Shown here: in pieces, positions 27,074 to 35,124 of the stretch
How positions within the stretch are numbered: position 1 is the stretch's first letter
How the letters are laid out: the number at the start of each line of letters is the position of its first letter
Assembly: GCF_000526495.1 (NCBI RefSeq)
Contig: NZ_JAGE01000001.1
Location: 1,300,001-1,364,000, forward strand
DNA from: Ruminiclostridium josui JCM 17888
Lineage (GTDB): Bacteria; Bacillota; Clostridia; Acetivibrionales; DSM-1351
Direction: 5' to 3'
DNA: 64,000 nucleotides
Made by a program: the position numbers and the translations under genes
Notes under the pieces: model-generated
The model's database searches: none
What the model saw: only the letters and a program-made list of their open reading frames with translations
Told to the model about the DNA's origin: nothing

Positions 27074-27550
27074 ATGAATTATTCATTTATTATCAGAAAA
27101 GCCACTATAGAAGATGCCCCTGCTATTGCAACTATTATACAGGAATCTTTTAAAAAATATATGCAGGATACAGGGTTATCTGTTATGATGGATGCTTTGA
27201 CAGAAAGTATTGATACTATAGAAGCAGATATTGCTGAAAAAGAAGTATACATAGCTCTCATTGATAATAATCCCGTGGGTACTATCAGAATTAAGATAAT
27301 GCCTGATAAAACGGCTTATATAAGCCGTTTTGGGGTTATGCTTGATTACCACAATATAGGTATTGGAAAATCCCTTATGAATCTTGCAGATAAGATTCTT
27401 ATACATCATGGTGTAAAAAAGGTCAGTCTCCATACTGCTTCAAAATATCGTGACCTTATTCGCTTTTATTACGGCAGAGGCTTTTACATAGAATCTACTA
27501 GTACAGACAGAGGTTACATAAGAGCATTGCTGGTAAAAGAATATAATTAG
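27074..27550 (+). CDS. GNAT-family N-acetyltransferase in the arginine operon
   Basis: A 158-residue GNAT protein. The acetyl-CoA site is in LDYHNIGIGKSLMNLA (an R/Q-x-x-G-x-G/A variant), and the last strand is FYYGRGFYIEST. It follows argF by 20 nt with its own GAGGAG site, so it is part of the argD operon. Its substrate is unknown. Because argJ is absent from the cluster and the acetylated pathway needs N-acetylglutamate, a short N-acetylglutamate synthase role is possible; this is only inference. Other GNAT roles, such as protein or antibiotic acetylation, are equally open. Confidence 0.8.
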   Translation: MNYSFIIRKATIEDAPAIATIIQESFKKYMQDTGLSVMMDALTESIDTIEADIAEKEVYIALIDNNPVGTIRIKIMPDKTAYISRFGVMLDYHNIGIGKSLMNLADKILIHHGVKKVSLHTASKYRDLIRFYYGRGFYIESTSTDRGYIRALLVKEYN

Positions 27551-27565
27551 AATGTAAATAAGTAA

Positions 27566-27620
27566 AAGGGGTATGAAAGTCTGAAAACTTTCATACCCCC
27601 TCTTTTGCTTATTTTGTTAT
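27566..27620 (+). terminator. Bidirectional terminator after the arginine operon
   Basis: GGGGTATGAAAGT (27568-27580) pairs perfectly with ACTTTCATACCCC (27587-27599), followed by TCTTTTGCTTATTTTG. The minus-strand side is also T-rich and suits the convergent gene ending at 27637. Confidence 0.85.
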
Positions 27621-27636
27621 ATTAATCTTAAATTTT

Positions 27637-28236
27637 TTATGGGCATATATTATGTTTTTCAGGTTTTACAGTTATTTGTACATTTCTTAGTACTTTAATG
27701 TCTATCTTTACAATAACCTTTTCTCTTAATTTTCTGTACTGCGTAACTGCTCCTTTTTGCCAAATTGGATCTTCCAAAATATCTATCTCGCAGGAATCTT
27801 CAACGTCAGCGTATTCTATTTCATAGTCATCACCGGGACGAGCTCCGGGGATTTCTATGAAACATGCGAATGGTATATTAACTGCAACATGCCTTACGTC
27901 TCCGTAAAAGCTGTCGTATCTCTGACAAGCGTAATAGAAATCACTTTTGCCTTCATAAGTTTTGTAATTGATATTCTTATGCAAAATGCCGTTAATTAGA
28001 ACTTTGTTTTTACATACGTGTACTATTATGTCTCTTATCTCTTTTTGAATATCCTTGATCTCAACAGCAGGGTACTGCTCAGGAAATGGAACAACACATT
28101 CTACCAATGTCTGGCAGATGTTTCTGCCAATGACCTCAGGAACCATAATGCACTTTTCACTCAGTTTTTTCCCTGCGTCATAATCAAATTCGCCACCACA
28201 GCACTGGCTTTTCTGATTAATTTCAAATTGTGACAT
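27637..28236 (-). CDS. SPOCS-domain (DUF3794) protein, spore-associated
   Basis: A 199-residue protein whose central part (about 55-185) fits the SPOCS/DUF3794 domain: VLINGILHKNINYKT, then VRHVAVNIPFACFIEIPGA and VKIDIKVLRNVQITV. Such domains occur in spore-coat morphogenesis proteins, often with LysM; no LysM is present. The N-terminus has Cys-Cys (QCCGGEF). No signal peptide is visible. A SigK-like promoter can be drawn at 28268-28300 (GTAAC, 16 bp, AATAGTATATAG), weaker than those near 1-3 kb. Confidence 0.75.
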   Translation of the reverse strand: MSQFEINQKSQCCGGEFDYDAGKKLSEKCIMVPEVIGRNICQTLVECVVPFPEQYPAVEIKDIQKEIRDIIVHVCKNKVLINGILHKNINYKTYEGKSDFYYACQRYDSFYGDVRHVAVNIPFACFIEIPGARPGDDYEIEYADVEDSCEIDILEDPIWQKGAVTQYRKLREKVIVKIDIKVLRNVQITVKPEKHNICP

Positions 28237-28267
28237 TTTTTTATCCTTTCTATAATATTTAATCCTA

Positions 28268-28310
28268 CTATATACTATTTTACATAACGGAAAATGTTAC
28301 ATTATGTAAA
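28268..28310. promoter_or_regulatory. Divergent control region with overlapping palindromes (SPOCS gene / cooS)
   Basis: TTTACATAA (28279-28287) and TTATGTAAA (28302-28310) form a perfect inverted repeat with a 14-bp spacer; inside it TTACAT-T-ATGTAA (28297-28309) is a perfect 13-bp palindrome. The arrangement overlaps the SigK-like promoter of the SPOCS gene. Confidence 0.55.
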
Positions 28311-28337
28311 CTTTATTTTTCTACAAATTTCTAACTA

Positions 28338-28386
28338 TATATGGATGTATGCATGCATTATATCTTATGCATATAGAAATCCATAA
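28338..28386 (+). promoter_or_regulatory. Nested inverted repeat upstream of cooS
   Basis: TATGGAT and ATCCATA flank a second pair, TATGCAT and ATGCATA. The element lies about 45-90 nt before the cooS start and may be a leader hairpin or operator for cooS; its function is unknown. Confidence 0.4.
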
Positions 28387-28429
28387 GTGTACAACATATA
28401 TATGAAATTACAATTTAGGAGGATTTATA

Positions 28430-30562
28430 ATGTCAGATAAGGAGATAAAAAATTCTTTTGAAAAAAGTGCTGGAACTATGAGAGGAGATAACACTACCTT
28501 TGGCTCAAAGCTTACAAAAGAAGACTCAAATGATCCCAACACACACTCGGATATTCATAATCGCATCAAGGTTGATTATGATAAGATTGAAAAATCTCCG
28601 TCAATGGAGGAAGTTCATAAGTGGCAAAGAGAACATATTAAGAAAAATGACCAGTCCAAGGAAGGTTATCCACTTAATGTAATTATTGACCCTGCCATGA
28701 GAGAAATGTACCAGGTTGTTCACAACTCTGGAATGACCAATGTATTTGACAGATTCAGCCAGCAGCAACCCATTCAATGTAAATTCTGTATTGAAGGTCT
28801 TTCCTGTCAGCTTTGTGCAAATGGCCCTTGCCGTATTAATGATAAAGTACCCAGAGGAACCTGTGGTGTTGACGCACACACAATGGTAGCCAGAAATTTC
28901 ATGTATCGTCATGTAACCATAGGCACATCAGCAAATATATTTCACTGTCATCAAGCTGCAAGAACCTTGAAGGCTGCCGGAGAACACCTTGATAGCGGAC
29001 TTAAAATAAGAGACCCCGAAAAGTTAAAGAAGTATGCGGACATGGCAGGTCTTAATGCTAACCAGCCTATTGAAAAACTAGCCATAGATTTTGCTGAATG
29101 GGTTATGAATGACATCCACTCTCCGTTCCATATTCCGTCAAAGGCTGTAGAGGCCTTCGCTCCGACCCAACGTAAGGAGCTTTGGAAAAAGCTTGGATTG
29201 TTCCCCGGAGGCGGTTACAGCGAAGTAGCCTATGCACAGACACGTTGTATGACAAACTTTACTTCAGATCCCGTAGAATTCCTATTAAACAGTGTACGTC
29301 TTGGTATTGCAAATGAGTATCAGGGACTATTCCTTCTGGACATTATACAAGAAATACTCATGGGAACTCAGGAAATCGCTCAAAAGAAGCAGAACATGGG
29401 ACTATTGAAGGAAAATATGATAAATATTGTTACAAACGGACATATGCCATTGCTTGCTCATGTTGCAATCGATTTGGCATCAACAGATGAGTGGCAGCAA
29501 AAGGCCAAGGCAGCAGGTGCAGAGGGAATTCAGATATTGGGCCATGTCTGTGAAGGTCAACAGTTAATGAACTATGAGGGAACACACAACCAGAAGGGCT
29601 ATGGAGGTCAGGAAGGTGAGTGGCTTTCTCAGGAATACCTCCTTGCAACGGGAGTTGTTGACCTATTTATGTTTGACTATAACTGTACAGTAGCTACCAT
29701 GCCTTTGTATGCAAAAAGATTTGGTACAAAGCTTTTAAGTACTCATCCTGTTATACAGCTTCAAGGAACAGAAACTTTGGACTTCATTCCCGAAAAAATG
29801 AACCAGCAGGCTTCAAAAGCTCTTGATATGGCAATTGATGCTTTCAAGCAACGTAAATCTGAAAATAGAAAAACCTATATTCCACCTCACGTTTCCGATT
29901 GTACAGTTGGTTTCAGTACAGAACCTATTAGAAATGCTCTTGGCGGAAGCTTTGATCCACTCATTGAACAGATAGCAAACGGTAATATCAGAGGTATTGC
30001 TACCATAGTTGGATGTACCACAGCCCGCTTTGGCCAAGGTGGAAGCAATATATTCAAAATAACCAAAGGACTTATTGCCAATAATATTCTGGTTCTTTCA
30101 GGCGGATGTACTTCCTCTGTAATGGAATACACCGGTTTAACAGACCCCAAGGCAGCTGATGAATGCGGCGAAGGTCTGAAGGCAGTTTGCAAACAGCTTG
30201 GAATCCCTCCAGTACTCTCATATGGTGCATGTGTGGATATCGGAAAAATGACGCATACTGCAAAAGAACTTGCAGATGCCTTGAAAGTGGACACAAATAA
30301 GCTGCCACTGGTTATCGGAGCTCCCGAGTACCTTGAACAGAAGGCCGTAGCAGATGCCTGTACCGCAGTGGCTCTTGGCTGGCTTGTGCATATAGCCCCT
30401 GTACCATCTATTACCGGAAGCGATGTGGTTGTAAAAACCCTTACCGAGACAACAGAAACTCTTGGTTTAGGTAAAGTAGTAGTAGAACTGGATGCTGAGA
30501 AAACTGTTCAAATTTATATTGACCACATTGAAAAGAAACGTAAAGAACTGGGCTTGAACTAA
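28430..30562 (+). CDS. cooS: Ni-containing carbon monoxide dehydrogenase, catalytic subunit
   Basis: A 710-residue CooS that interconverts CO and CO2 at a Ni-Fe-S C-cluster. Compared with Carboxydothermus CODH-II, the C-cluster ligands are all present: His338, Cys374, Cys419, Cys529, Cys560 and Cys601; Lys638 matches the catalytic lysine and His172/His174 the proton path. B-cluster Cys are 126, 129, 134 and 145. The D-cluster pair is altered: Cys117 and Cys120 form CX2C and the usual second Cys is Ser125. An extra N-terminus of about 80 residues has no clear domain. No cooC, cooF or acetyl-CoA synthase gene is adjacent; a cupin gene follows by 34 nt. AGGAGG precedes the ATG. Confidence 0.93.
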   Translation: MSDKEIKNSFEKSAGTMRGDNTTFGSKLTKEDSNDPNTHSDIHNRIKVDYDKIEKSPSMEEVHKWQREHIKKNDQSKEGYPLNVIIDPAMREMYQVVHNSGMTNVFDRFSQQQPIQCKFCIEGLSCQLCANGPCRINDKVPRGTCGVDAHTMVARNFMYRHVTIGTSANIFHCHQAARTLKAAGEHLDSGLKIRDPEKLKKYADMAGLNANQPIEKLAIDFAEWVMNDIHSPFHIPSKAVEAFAPTQRKELWKKLGLFPGGGYSEVAYAQTRCMTNFTSDPVEFLLNSVRLGIANEYQGLFLLDIIQEILMGTQEIAQKKQNMGLLKENMINIVTNGHMPLLAHVAIDLASTDEWQQKAKAAGAEGIQILGHVCEGQQLMNYEGTHNQKGYGGQEGEWLSQEYLLATGVVDLFMFDYNCTVATMPLYAKRFGTKLLSTHPVIQLQGTETLDFIPEKMNQQASKALDMAIDAFKQRKSENRKTYIPPHVSDCTVGFSTEPIRNALGGSFDPLIEQIANGNIRGIATIVGCTTARFGQGGSNIFKITKGLIANNILVLSGGCTSSVMEYTGLTDPKAADECGEGLKAVCKQLGIPPVLSYGACVDIGKMTHTAKELADALKVDTNKLPLVIGAPEYLEQKAVADACTAVALGWLVHIAPVPSITGSDVVVKTLTETTETLGLGKVVVELDAEKTVQIYIDHIEKKRKELGLN

Positions 30563-30596
30563 ATACCACTTGTAACCTTGGAAAGGAGGCCCCGGA

Positions 30597-30941
30597 ATGG
30601 AATTGAAAAATATTCAGGATAGTATGGTTTTCAATGAAAAAAATCTTACTAAGCGAATACTATTTGCCAATCCAAAAGTACTGGCCTTTGTATTAAATTT
30701 AAAGGTAGGACAAACCCTGCCTGTACACAAACATGAAAATTCAGAACTAATTTACTACGTTCTTACAGGCAGCGGTCAAGTCAGAATAAATGATAATGTG
30801 TCTGAAATCTCTTTTGGCTCAGTAGGCACTGCCAGTGGTCAGGACAATTTCAGTATTCCTTTGGTAAAAGAAGATTTAAGTCTTTATGTTACAATCAGCC
30901 CTAATCCGTCAAATGAAATGTACTCAAAAGAAATAGACTAA
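30597..30941 (+). CDS. Small cupin-domain protein linked to cooS
   Basis: A 114-residue single-domain cupin. Motif 1 is LPVHKHENSELIYYVLTGSG (two His and Glu as metal ligands); motif 2 is weaker (SFGSVGTASGQDNFSIP), lacking the usual His, so the metal site may be incomplete. It is cytoplasmic by sequence. AAAGGAGG lies before the ATG, and the gene follows cooS by only 34 nt and shares its terminator, so they are co-transcribed. It might sense a ligand or assist the enzyme (inference); no known CO-metabolism accessory is of this type to my knowledge. Confidence 0.8.
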   Translation: MELKNIQDSMVFNEKNLTKRILFANPKVLAFVLNLKVGQTLPVHKHENSELIYYVLTGSGQVRINDNVSEISFGSVGTASGQDNFSIPLVKEDLSLYVTISPNPSNEMYSKEID

Positions 30942-30952
30942 CACTGTAAAGA

Positions 30953-31000
30953 AAAATAACCGCTTATTTCATTTAATTTGAATTTAAGCGGTTATTTTTT
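30953..31000. terminator. Bidirectional terminator between the cupin and YitT-like genes
   Basis: AAAATAACCGCTTA (30953-30966) pairs perfectly with TAAGCGGTTATTTT (30985-30998) and is followed by a T-run on the plus strand; it ends a few bases from the stop of the convergent gene. Confidence 0.85.
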
Positions 31001-31004
31001 TATT

Positions 31005-31919
31005 TTATTTCTTATCAACCATTCCTGTAAATCCCTCTCCCAAAACCTCCCTAACATCGGTAAGTATCATAAAAGCATTTTTATCAATTTCATGTACGAT
31101 TTCTTTAAGCTGTTGAACTTGCGTTCTTGCCGCTACACACAGCAGTACATTTTTGTCTCTTCCGGAATAAACTCCTCTGCCTTTTAATTCAGTAACTCCT
31201 CTATCAAGTTCTATAAGCAGTCTTCGGGATATTTCATCCTGTTTCTCTGAAATAATAAAAATAGCTCTGGCGTAGTCTACCCCCTCAACAATAGCATCTA
31301 TTACTTTGATAGTGATAAAAAGACTTACAAGAGAATATAATCCTATTAAAATACTGTTAAAAACTATAATGGCAAACATAATTATTATTGCATCTATGGC
31401 AAGGAGCATTTGACCTATAGTAAGACTGTGAAACAGCTTATTTAAAAGCTTTGCAGCAAGTTCAGTTCCGCCTGTGGTAGCATCCATTTTTAGAACAATA
31501 CCAAGACCTATACCGCTTAAAAAACCCCCGATTATACTATATAGCAGTATGTCGGGAGTCGCAGAACTTGATGTTTCGTCAAGCAGCAGTTTTTGTGCTA
31601 TATTTCCCATATACTTTTCAGTTGCATCTATTATTACCGACAGAATAACCGTTCCGTACAGTGTTCTTATAAAGAATTTTCTTCCTATAAACTTGTAACC
31701 CATAAGAAATAGTGGAACATTTATTGCAAGCATTGTTATTCCTATACTGAGTTTGCCCTTTGTAAGATAATAGAGAACTGTTGCCAGTCCGCTGAGTCCT
31801 CCGGGGGCTATCTTGTAAGGAACAAGAAATATATTTATTGCTAAAGCGGTTATTCCTGCACCTACTGTTATCAGTAAATAGCTTTTAAGGGTAGATAGAA
31901 TTTTTCCCATATTTAACAA
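31005..31919 (-). CDS. YitT-family membrane protein (DUF161/DUF2179)
   Basis: 304 residues: five or six transmembrane helices (about 10-220; GLSGLATVLYYLTKG is a family motif) and a C-terminal cytoplasmic DUF2179 domain (RGVTELKGRGVYSGRDKNVLLCVAARTQ). The family is widespread in Firmicutes and its transport role is not settled. Either TTG at 31919 (AGGAG 4 nt upstream) or ATG at 31910 (13 nt) could be the start. It probably forms its own unit. Confidence 0.9.
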   Translation of the reverse strand: MLNMGKILSTLKSYLLITVGAGITALAINIFLVPYKIAPGGLSGLATVLYYLTKGKLSIGITMLAINVPLFLMGYKFIGRKFFIRTLYGTVILSVIIDATEKYMGNIAQKLLLDETSSSATPDILLYSIIGGFLSGIGLGIVLKMDATTGGTELAAKLLNKLFHSLTIGQMLLAIDAIIIMFAIIVFNSILIGLYSLVSLFITIKVIDAIVEGVDYARAIFIISEKQDEISRRLLIELDRGVTELKGRGVYSGRDKNVLLCVAARTQVQQLKEIVHEIDKNAFMILTDVREVLGEGFTGMVDKK

Positions 31920-31944
31920 CTAACTCCTATCTGAATTTAAAAAT

Positions 31945-31978
31945 AAAAAACATATATACATAATATATGTTTTTTTTA
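31945..31978 (-). terminator. Terminator after the amino-acid ABC ATPase gene
   Basis: AAAAAACATATAT and ATATATGTTTTTT form a 13-bp A/T stem around ACATA; T-runs lie on both sides. Confidence 0.65.
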
Positions 31979-32017
31979 CATTAAATAAACAGTTATTTAA
32001 TTTAGCAGTGTTTAATG

Positions 32018-32779
32018 TTATAAAACTTTTTGAAGAAAAGCTCTTGTCCTTTCATTTTTAGGATTAATGAAAATCTCCTCCGGAAGCCCCTCTTCGCTTA
32101 TTTCACCCTTGTCCATAAATATTACTCTTGAGCCGACTTCACGTGCAAATCCCATTTCATGTGTAACCACAATCATGGTCATTCCGTCTTTAGCTAGTTT
32201 CTTCATAACTTCCAGAACCTCACCTACAAGTTCCGGGTCAAGTGCAGATGTAGGCTCATCAAACAACATGATTTTGGGCTTCATAGCCAATGCTCTCGCA
32301 ATCGCCACTCTCTGTTGCTGACCCCCGGAAAGCCTTGCAGGGTATTCATCCTTCTTATCCTCAAGACCAACCATTTTAAGAAGTTCCATTCCATATCTGA
32401 CAGCTTCATCCTTACTGACTTTTTTTACCTGTATAGGTGCCTCAATTACATTTTGAAGTACTGTCATATGAGGAAAAAGGTTAAACCTCTGGAAAACCAT
32501 TCCCAGTTCGGTGCATATCCCAGATATTTCTTTATGCGATATTTTAAAATTGTCTTTACCTTCTGCCCTATCAGCCAGAAGCTTATTTTCTATCATTATT
32601 TTTCCACTTGTAATTATTTCCAAATGATTCAGACACCTGAGGAGCGTACTCTTTCCTGAACCGCTTGGTCCGATAATACAAAGCACCTCTCCCTGCTGAA
32701 CCTCGAGATTTATGTTTTTCAGTACCTCAAGGTTACCAAACGACTTACTTACATTTTCAACTGTTATCATTTTGCCCAT
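32018..32779 (-). CDS. glnQ: Polar amino-acid ABC transporter ATPase (GlnQ family)
   Basis: A 253-residue ABC ATPase: Walker [10 protein letters not shown], signature [15 protein letters not shown], Walker [21 protein letters not shown] and the H-loop [12 protein letters not shown], all typical of the polar amino-acid (PAAT) family. The ATG at 32779 follows GGGGGAGG; the longer frame lies within the permease gene's end. It is third in binding protein - permease - ATPase order. Regulation would come from the promoter at 34490-34518. Confidence 0.93.
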   Translation of the reverse strand: MGKMITVENVSKSFGNLEVLKNINLEVQQGEVLCIIGPSGSGKSTLLRCLNHLEIITSGKIMIENKLLADRAEGKDNFKISHKEISGICTELGMVFQRFNLFPHMTVLQNVIEAPIQVKKVSKDEAVRYGMELLKMVGLEDKKDEYPARLSGGQQQRVAIARALAMKPKIMLFDEPTSALDPELVGEVLEVMKKLAKDGMTMIVVTHEMGFAREVGSRVIFMDKGEISEEGLPEEIFINPKNERTRAFLQKVL

Positions 32780-32792
32780 ATCGTTCCTCCCC

Positions 32793-33455
32793 CTATTCGT
32801 ATACTGAATATTTCTTTTCAAGTCTTTCAAACACAAAAGTAAACAACGAAGTCATTATTAGATATAAAGCTGCTGAAGGCAGGTAAATCAAAGCACTGGT
32901 GGTTGCATTTGAAATCTGAACTGTTGTTCTCATCAACTCAGTCAATCCTATAGTAGAAACAAGAGCTGAGTCTTTAAGTAATGCAATGACTTCATTTCCA
33001 ACAGGAGGTATTAACCTTCTGTAAGACTGAGGAACAATAACTCTTTTCATAGCTTGTCCATAGCTCATTCCCAAAGCCTTTGCAGCCTCCATCTGACCTT
33101 TGTCTATGGATTGTATCGCAGCTCGGATTATTTCAGCAAGGTATGCAGCGGAATTTAATGATAATGCTATATATGCTGCAGTCATATCATTAAATGTTAA
33201 TACCTTTGACATTCCTTCTGGGACCGCCAAAGGTAATGCATAGTAAAAGAAAAATATCTGCATCATAAGAGGAGTACCTCTGAATACCCATATATAAAAC
33301 CAACATAACTTATCAACTATAACATTTTTTGATAGCCTTCCCAAAGCTAAAAACAATCCCAGCAGCATTCCAAAAACTACCGACACCAGAGTAAGTTCCA
33401 AAGTAATGCCGCTTCCCTTTAAAAGCTCTGGTATACTATTAATAATATTATCCAA
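32793..33455 (-). CDS. Polar amino-acid ABC transporter permease
   Basis: A permease of about 220 residues with five transmembrane helices (HisM/GlnP type). It begins near [22 protein letters not shown], and the EAA loop is [39 protein letters not shown] segment is characteristic of the PAAT family. TTG at 33455 is preferred over TTG at 33464 because AGGGAG lies 9 nt before it. It probably acts as a homodimer with the neighbouring ATPase and lipoprotein; substrate not determined. Confidence 0.92.
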   Translation of the reverse strand: MDNIINSIPELLKGSGITLELTLVSVVFGMLLGLFLALGRLSKNVIVDKLCWFYIWVFRGTPLMMQIFFFYYALPLAVPEGMSKVLTFNDMTAAYIALSLNSAAYLAEIIRAAIQSIDKGQMEAAKALGMSYGQAMKRVIVPQSYRRLIPPVGNEVIALLKDSALVSTIGLTELMRTTVQISNATTSALIYLPSAALYLIMTSLFTFVFERLEKKYSVYE

Positions 33456-33556
33456 AAAGAACAACTCCCTATTATAACCTTATTAGATTCTATCTTATTT
33501 GCTACTAACCAATAATCGAACAGGAAACACTATAGTTCCCCATTCGATTAAATTCA

Positions 33557-34435
33557 TTATTTTATATCCTTTACATTACCTGTCAAATCTTCATTAAACC
33601 ACTTTTCAGATAACGTTTTCATTGTTCCATCTGCAAACATTCCATCGAGAGCCTTCTGAGCTTTATCACGAAGATCTGTGTTATTCTTCGCAAAGCACAT
33701 ACCAATGGGCTCATTTGTCAATCTTGCACTTGAAACCTTATAGTGTTTAGGGTCCTTTTTAACGTAGTAGCGTGCTACTACTTCATCAACAACTATAGCA
33801 TCAATTCTTCCAACCTTCATATCTGAAAATGGCTGAATTACCTGATCATACTTCTTTAAATTAAACTTTGTAGTTTTTTGATATTTTGTACATGATTCAT
33901 CTGCTGTAGTTCCAACCTGCACACCTACATTCTTACCAGTCAAATCTGTAGGCTTTGTTATCGTTGTATTATCAGCAGGCACAACTATAACCTGAGCATT
34001 TGCAATATACGGTGTAGACATGGCGTATTTTGCAAGTCTCTCATCATTACGTGTAACAGACGAGATTATTGCATCGAATTTATTTGATTCAAGTGCCAAA
34101 AATATTCCAGCCCAGTCATTTGAAACAAATTCAACTTTCATGTTAAGTCTTTTAGCAACCTCCGTTGCCACATCAATATCAAAACCTACAGTCTTGTTGT
34201 TTTCATCCTTAAACTCCATTGGAGGATAGGTATCATCAACTCCAACTTTTAAAACACCATTGGTTGAAGGTGTTGCTGAATTTGAAACTGTTGAGCTTAC
34301 AGCTGCTTCAGAACTGCTGCCGGTTGTAGCAGAACTCCCACTTGCCTCACTCTGGCTTTCAGATGATGCACCGCAAGCTGTGAAGATAAAAGTCGCTGCC
34401 AAAATCAGCAAAATAAAATTTAAAAACTTTTTCAT
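33557..34435 (-). CDS. Amino-acid-binding lipoprotein of the ABC transporter
   Basis: 292 residues. The lipobox FTAC (Cys21) and preceding hydrophobic stretch mark a lipoprotein, followed by a Ser/Ala/Glu linker to about residue 60. The solute-binding family 3 domain includes LKVGVDDTYPPMEFKDENN, VGFDIDVATEVAKRL and SVTRNDERLAKYAMSTPYI. The ligand-pocket Arg in TRNDER is present, which contacts the amino-acid carboxylate. The side-chain specificity (cystine, Gln, Arg and so on) cannot be told. It is the first gene of the transporter unit. Confidence 0.93.
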   Translation of the reverse strand: MKKFLNFILLILAATFIFTACGASSESQSEASGSSATTGSSSEAAVSSTVSNSATPSTNGVLKVGVDDTYPPMEFKDENNKTVGFDIDVATEVAKRLNMKVEFVSNDWAGIFLALESNKFDAIISSVTRNDERLAKYAMSTPYIANAQVIVVPADNTTITKPTDLTGKNVGVQVGTTADESCTKYQKTTKFNLKKYDQVIQPFSDMKVGRIDAIVVDEVVARYYVKKDPKHYKVSSARLTNEPIGMCFAKNNTDLRDKAQKALDGMFADGTMKTLSEKWFNEDLTGNVKDIK

Positions 34436-34489
34436 TAAGTATCTCCCCTCTTTCCCTATTATTTTTTGTATATTTATTCATTAAAATAA

Positions 34490-34518
34490 ATGATACCTTA
34501 AAACTGTTCTTTTTACAA
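34490..34518 (-). promoter_or_regulatory. Sigma-A promoter of the amino-acid transporter
   Basis: Minus strand: TTGTAA (34518-34513), 17 bp, TATCAT (34495-34490). Confidence 0.65.
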
Positions 34519-34523
34519 GATTT

Positions 34524-34554
34524 TTTGCAAGTTTCAGGGGGTCAAACTTGCAAA
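34524..34554. promoter_or_regulatory. 31-bp palindrome upstream of the amino-acid transporter
   Basis: TTTGCAAGTTT and AAACTTGCAAA are perfect 11-bp arms around CAGGGGGTC. It is centred near -56 of the transporter promoter and has no T-tract on the side needed for a terminator in either direction, so an operator is more likely. Confidence 0.55.
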
Positions 34555-34579
34555 CCAAAGTAATTGTCCCAATAAAGTA

Positions 34580-34975
34580 CTACAAATTCAACTTCTTAAA
34601 TATATTGTCCTTAACTTTCGAGTTTACTCTCAGGTTATTGACTCCCTCATTTATAAGAGCTTGTCTGATGTATTCAATCTCAGCTTCGGTAAGCAAGATA
34701 ACCCTGCCCTTCTTTTCAGACTTAATATTTCTGACAATCTCGTCAATTGCGGCCTTTGCCTTATCTAGATCAGTAAAATAGTATACATCCAGTTCCTTAA
34801 AATACTCCGCACCGTATTTTGCATACTTTTCTTTAATAAAGGATACCTCAAGATGAACCAATTTGGATATATCAACAACCTTATAATATCCAAGGTAGTC
34901 AACATAATATCTATTGGCCTCTTTTCCGGACTTTCTTACAATAAAATTTGTTTCATTGATATAATCTGCTGCCAT
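34580..34975 (-). CDS. Uncharacterised 131-residue protein
   Basis: I do not recognise this protein. It is soluble and charged, with alternating beta and alpha segments (NFIVRKSGKEANRYYVDYLG, then KVVDISKLVHLEVSFIKEKY) and a helical C-terminal part (LTEAEIEYIRQALINEG). The ATG at 34975 follows GGAGG by 8 nt. It is a single gene, divergent from the tagA-like gene and upstream of the amino-acid transporter. No export signal is present. Confidence 0.6.
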   Translation of the reverse strand: MAADYINETNFIVRKSGKEANRYYVDYLGYYKVVDISKLVHLEVSFIKEKYAKYGAEYFKELDVYYFTDLDKAKAAIDEIVRNIKSEKKGRVILLTEAEIEYIRQALINEGVNNLRVNSKVKDNIFKKLNL

Positions 34976-35124
34976 AATCGATTCCTCCATTATATACTTT
35001 GAATACAATTATTATATCAGAAAAGTTTTGTCTAAAAACGTAAGTCATTGCAACATTGACAAATAAATATAGATAATCTAAACTTTATAGTGTTTTAACA
35101 AACAATGGAGGTTTTTATTTTTTT

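Noticed and set aside
28338-28386. ArgR box upstream of cooS
   Set aside because: It contains TGCAT and ATGCA half-sites like the arginine boxes, but the spacing is 8 rather than 4 bp and the gene has no link to arginine.
34524-34554. Terminator for the gene ending at 34580
   Set aside because: The stem is good, but the strand needed has A-runs, not T-runs, after the stem.
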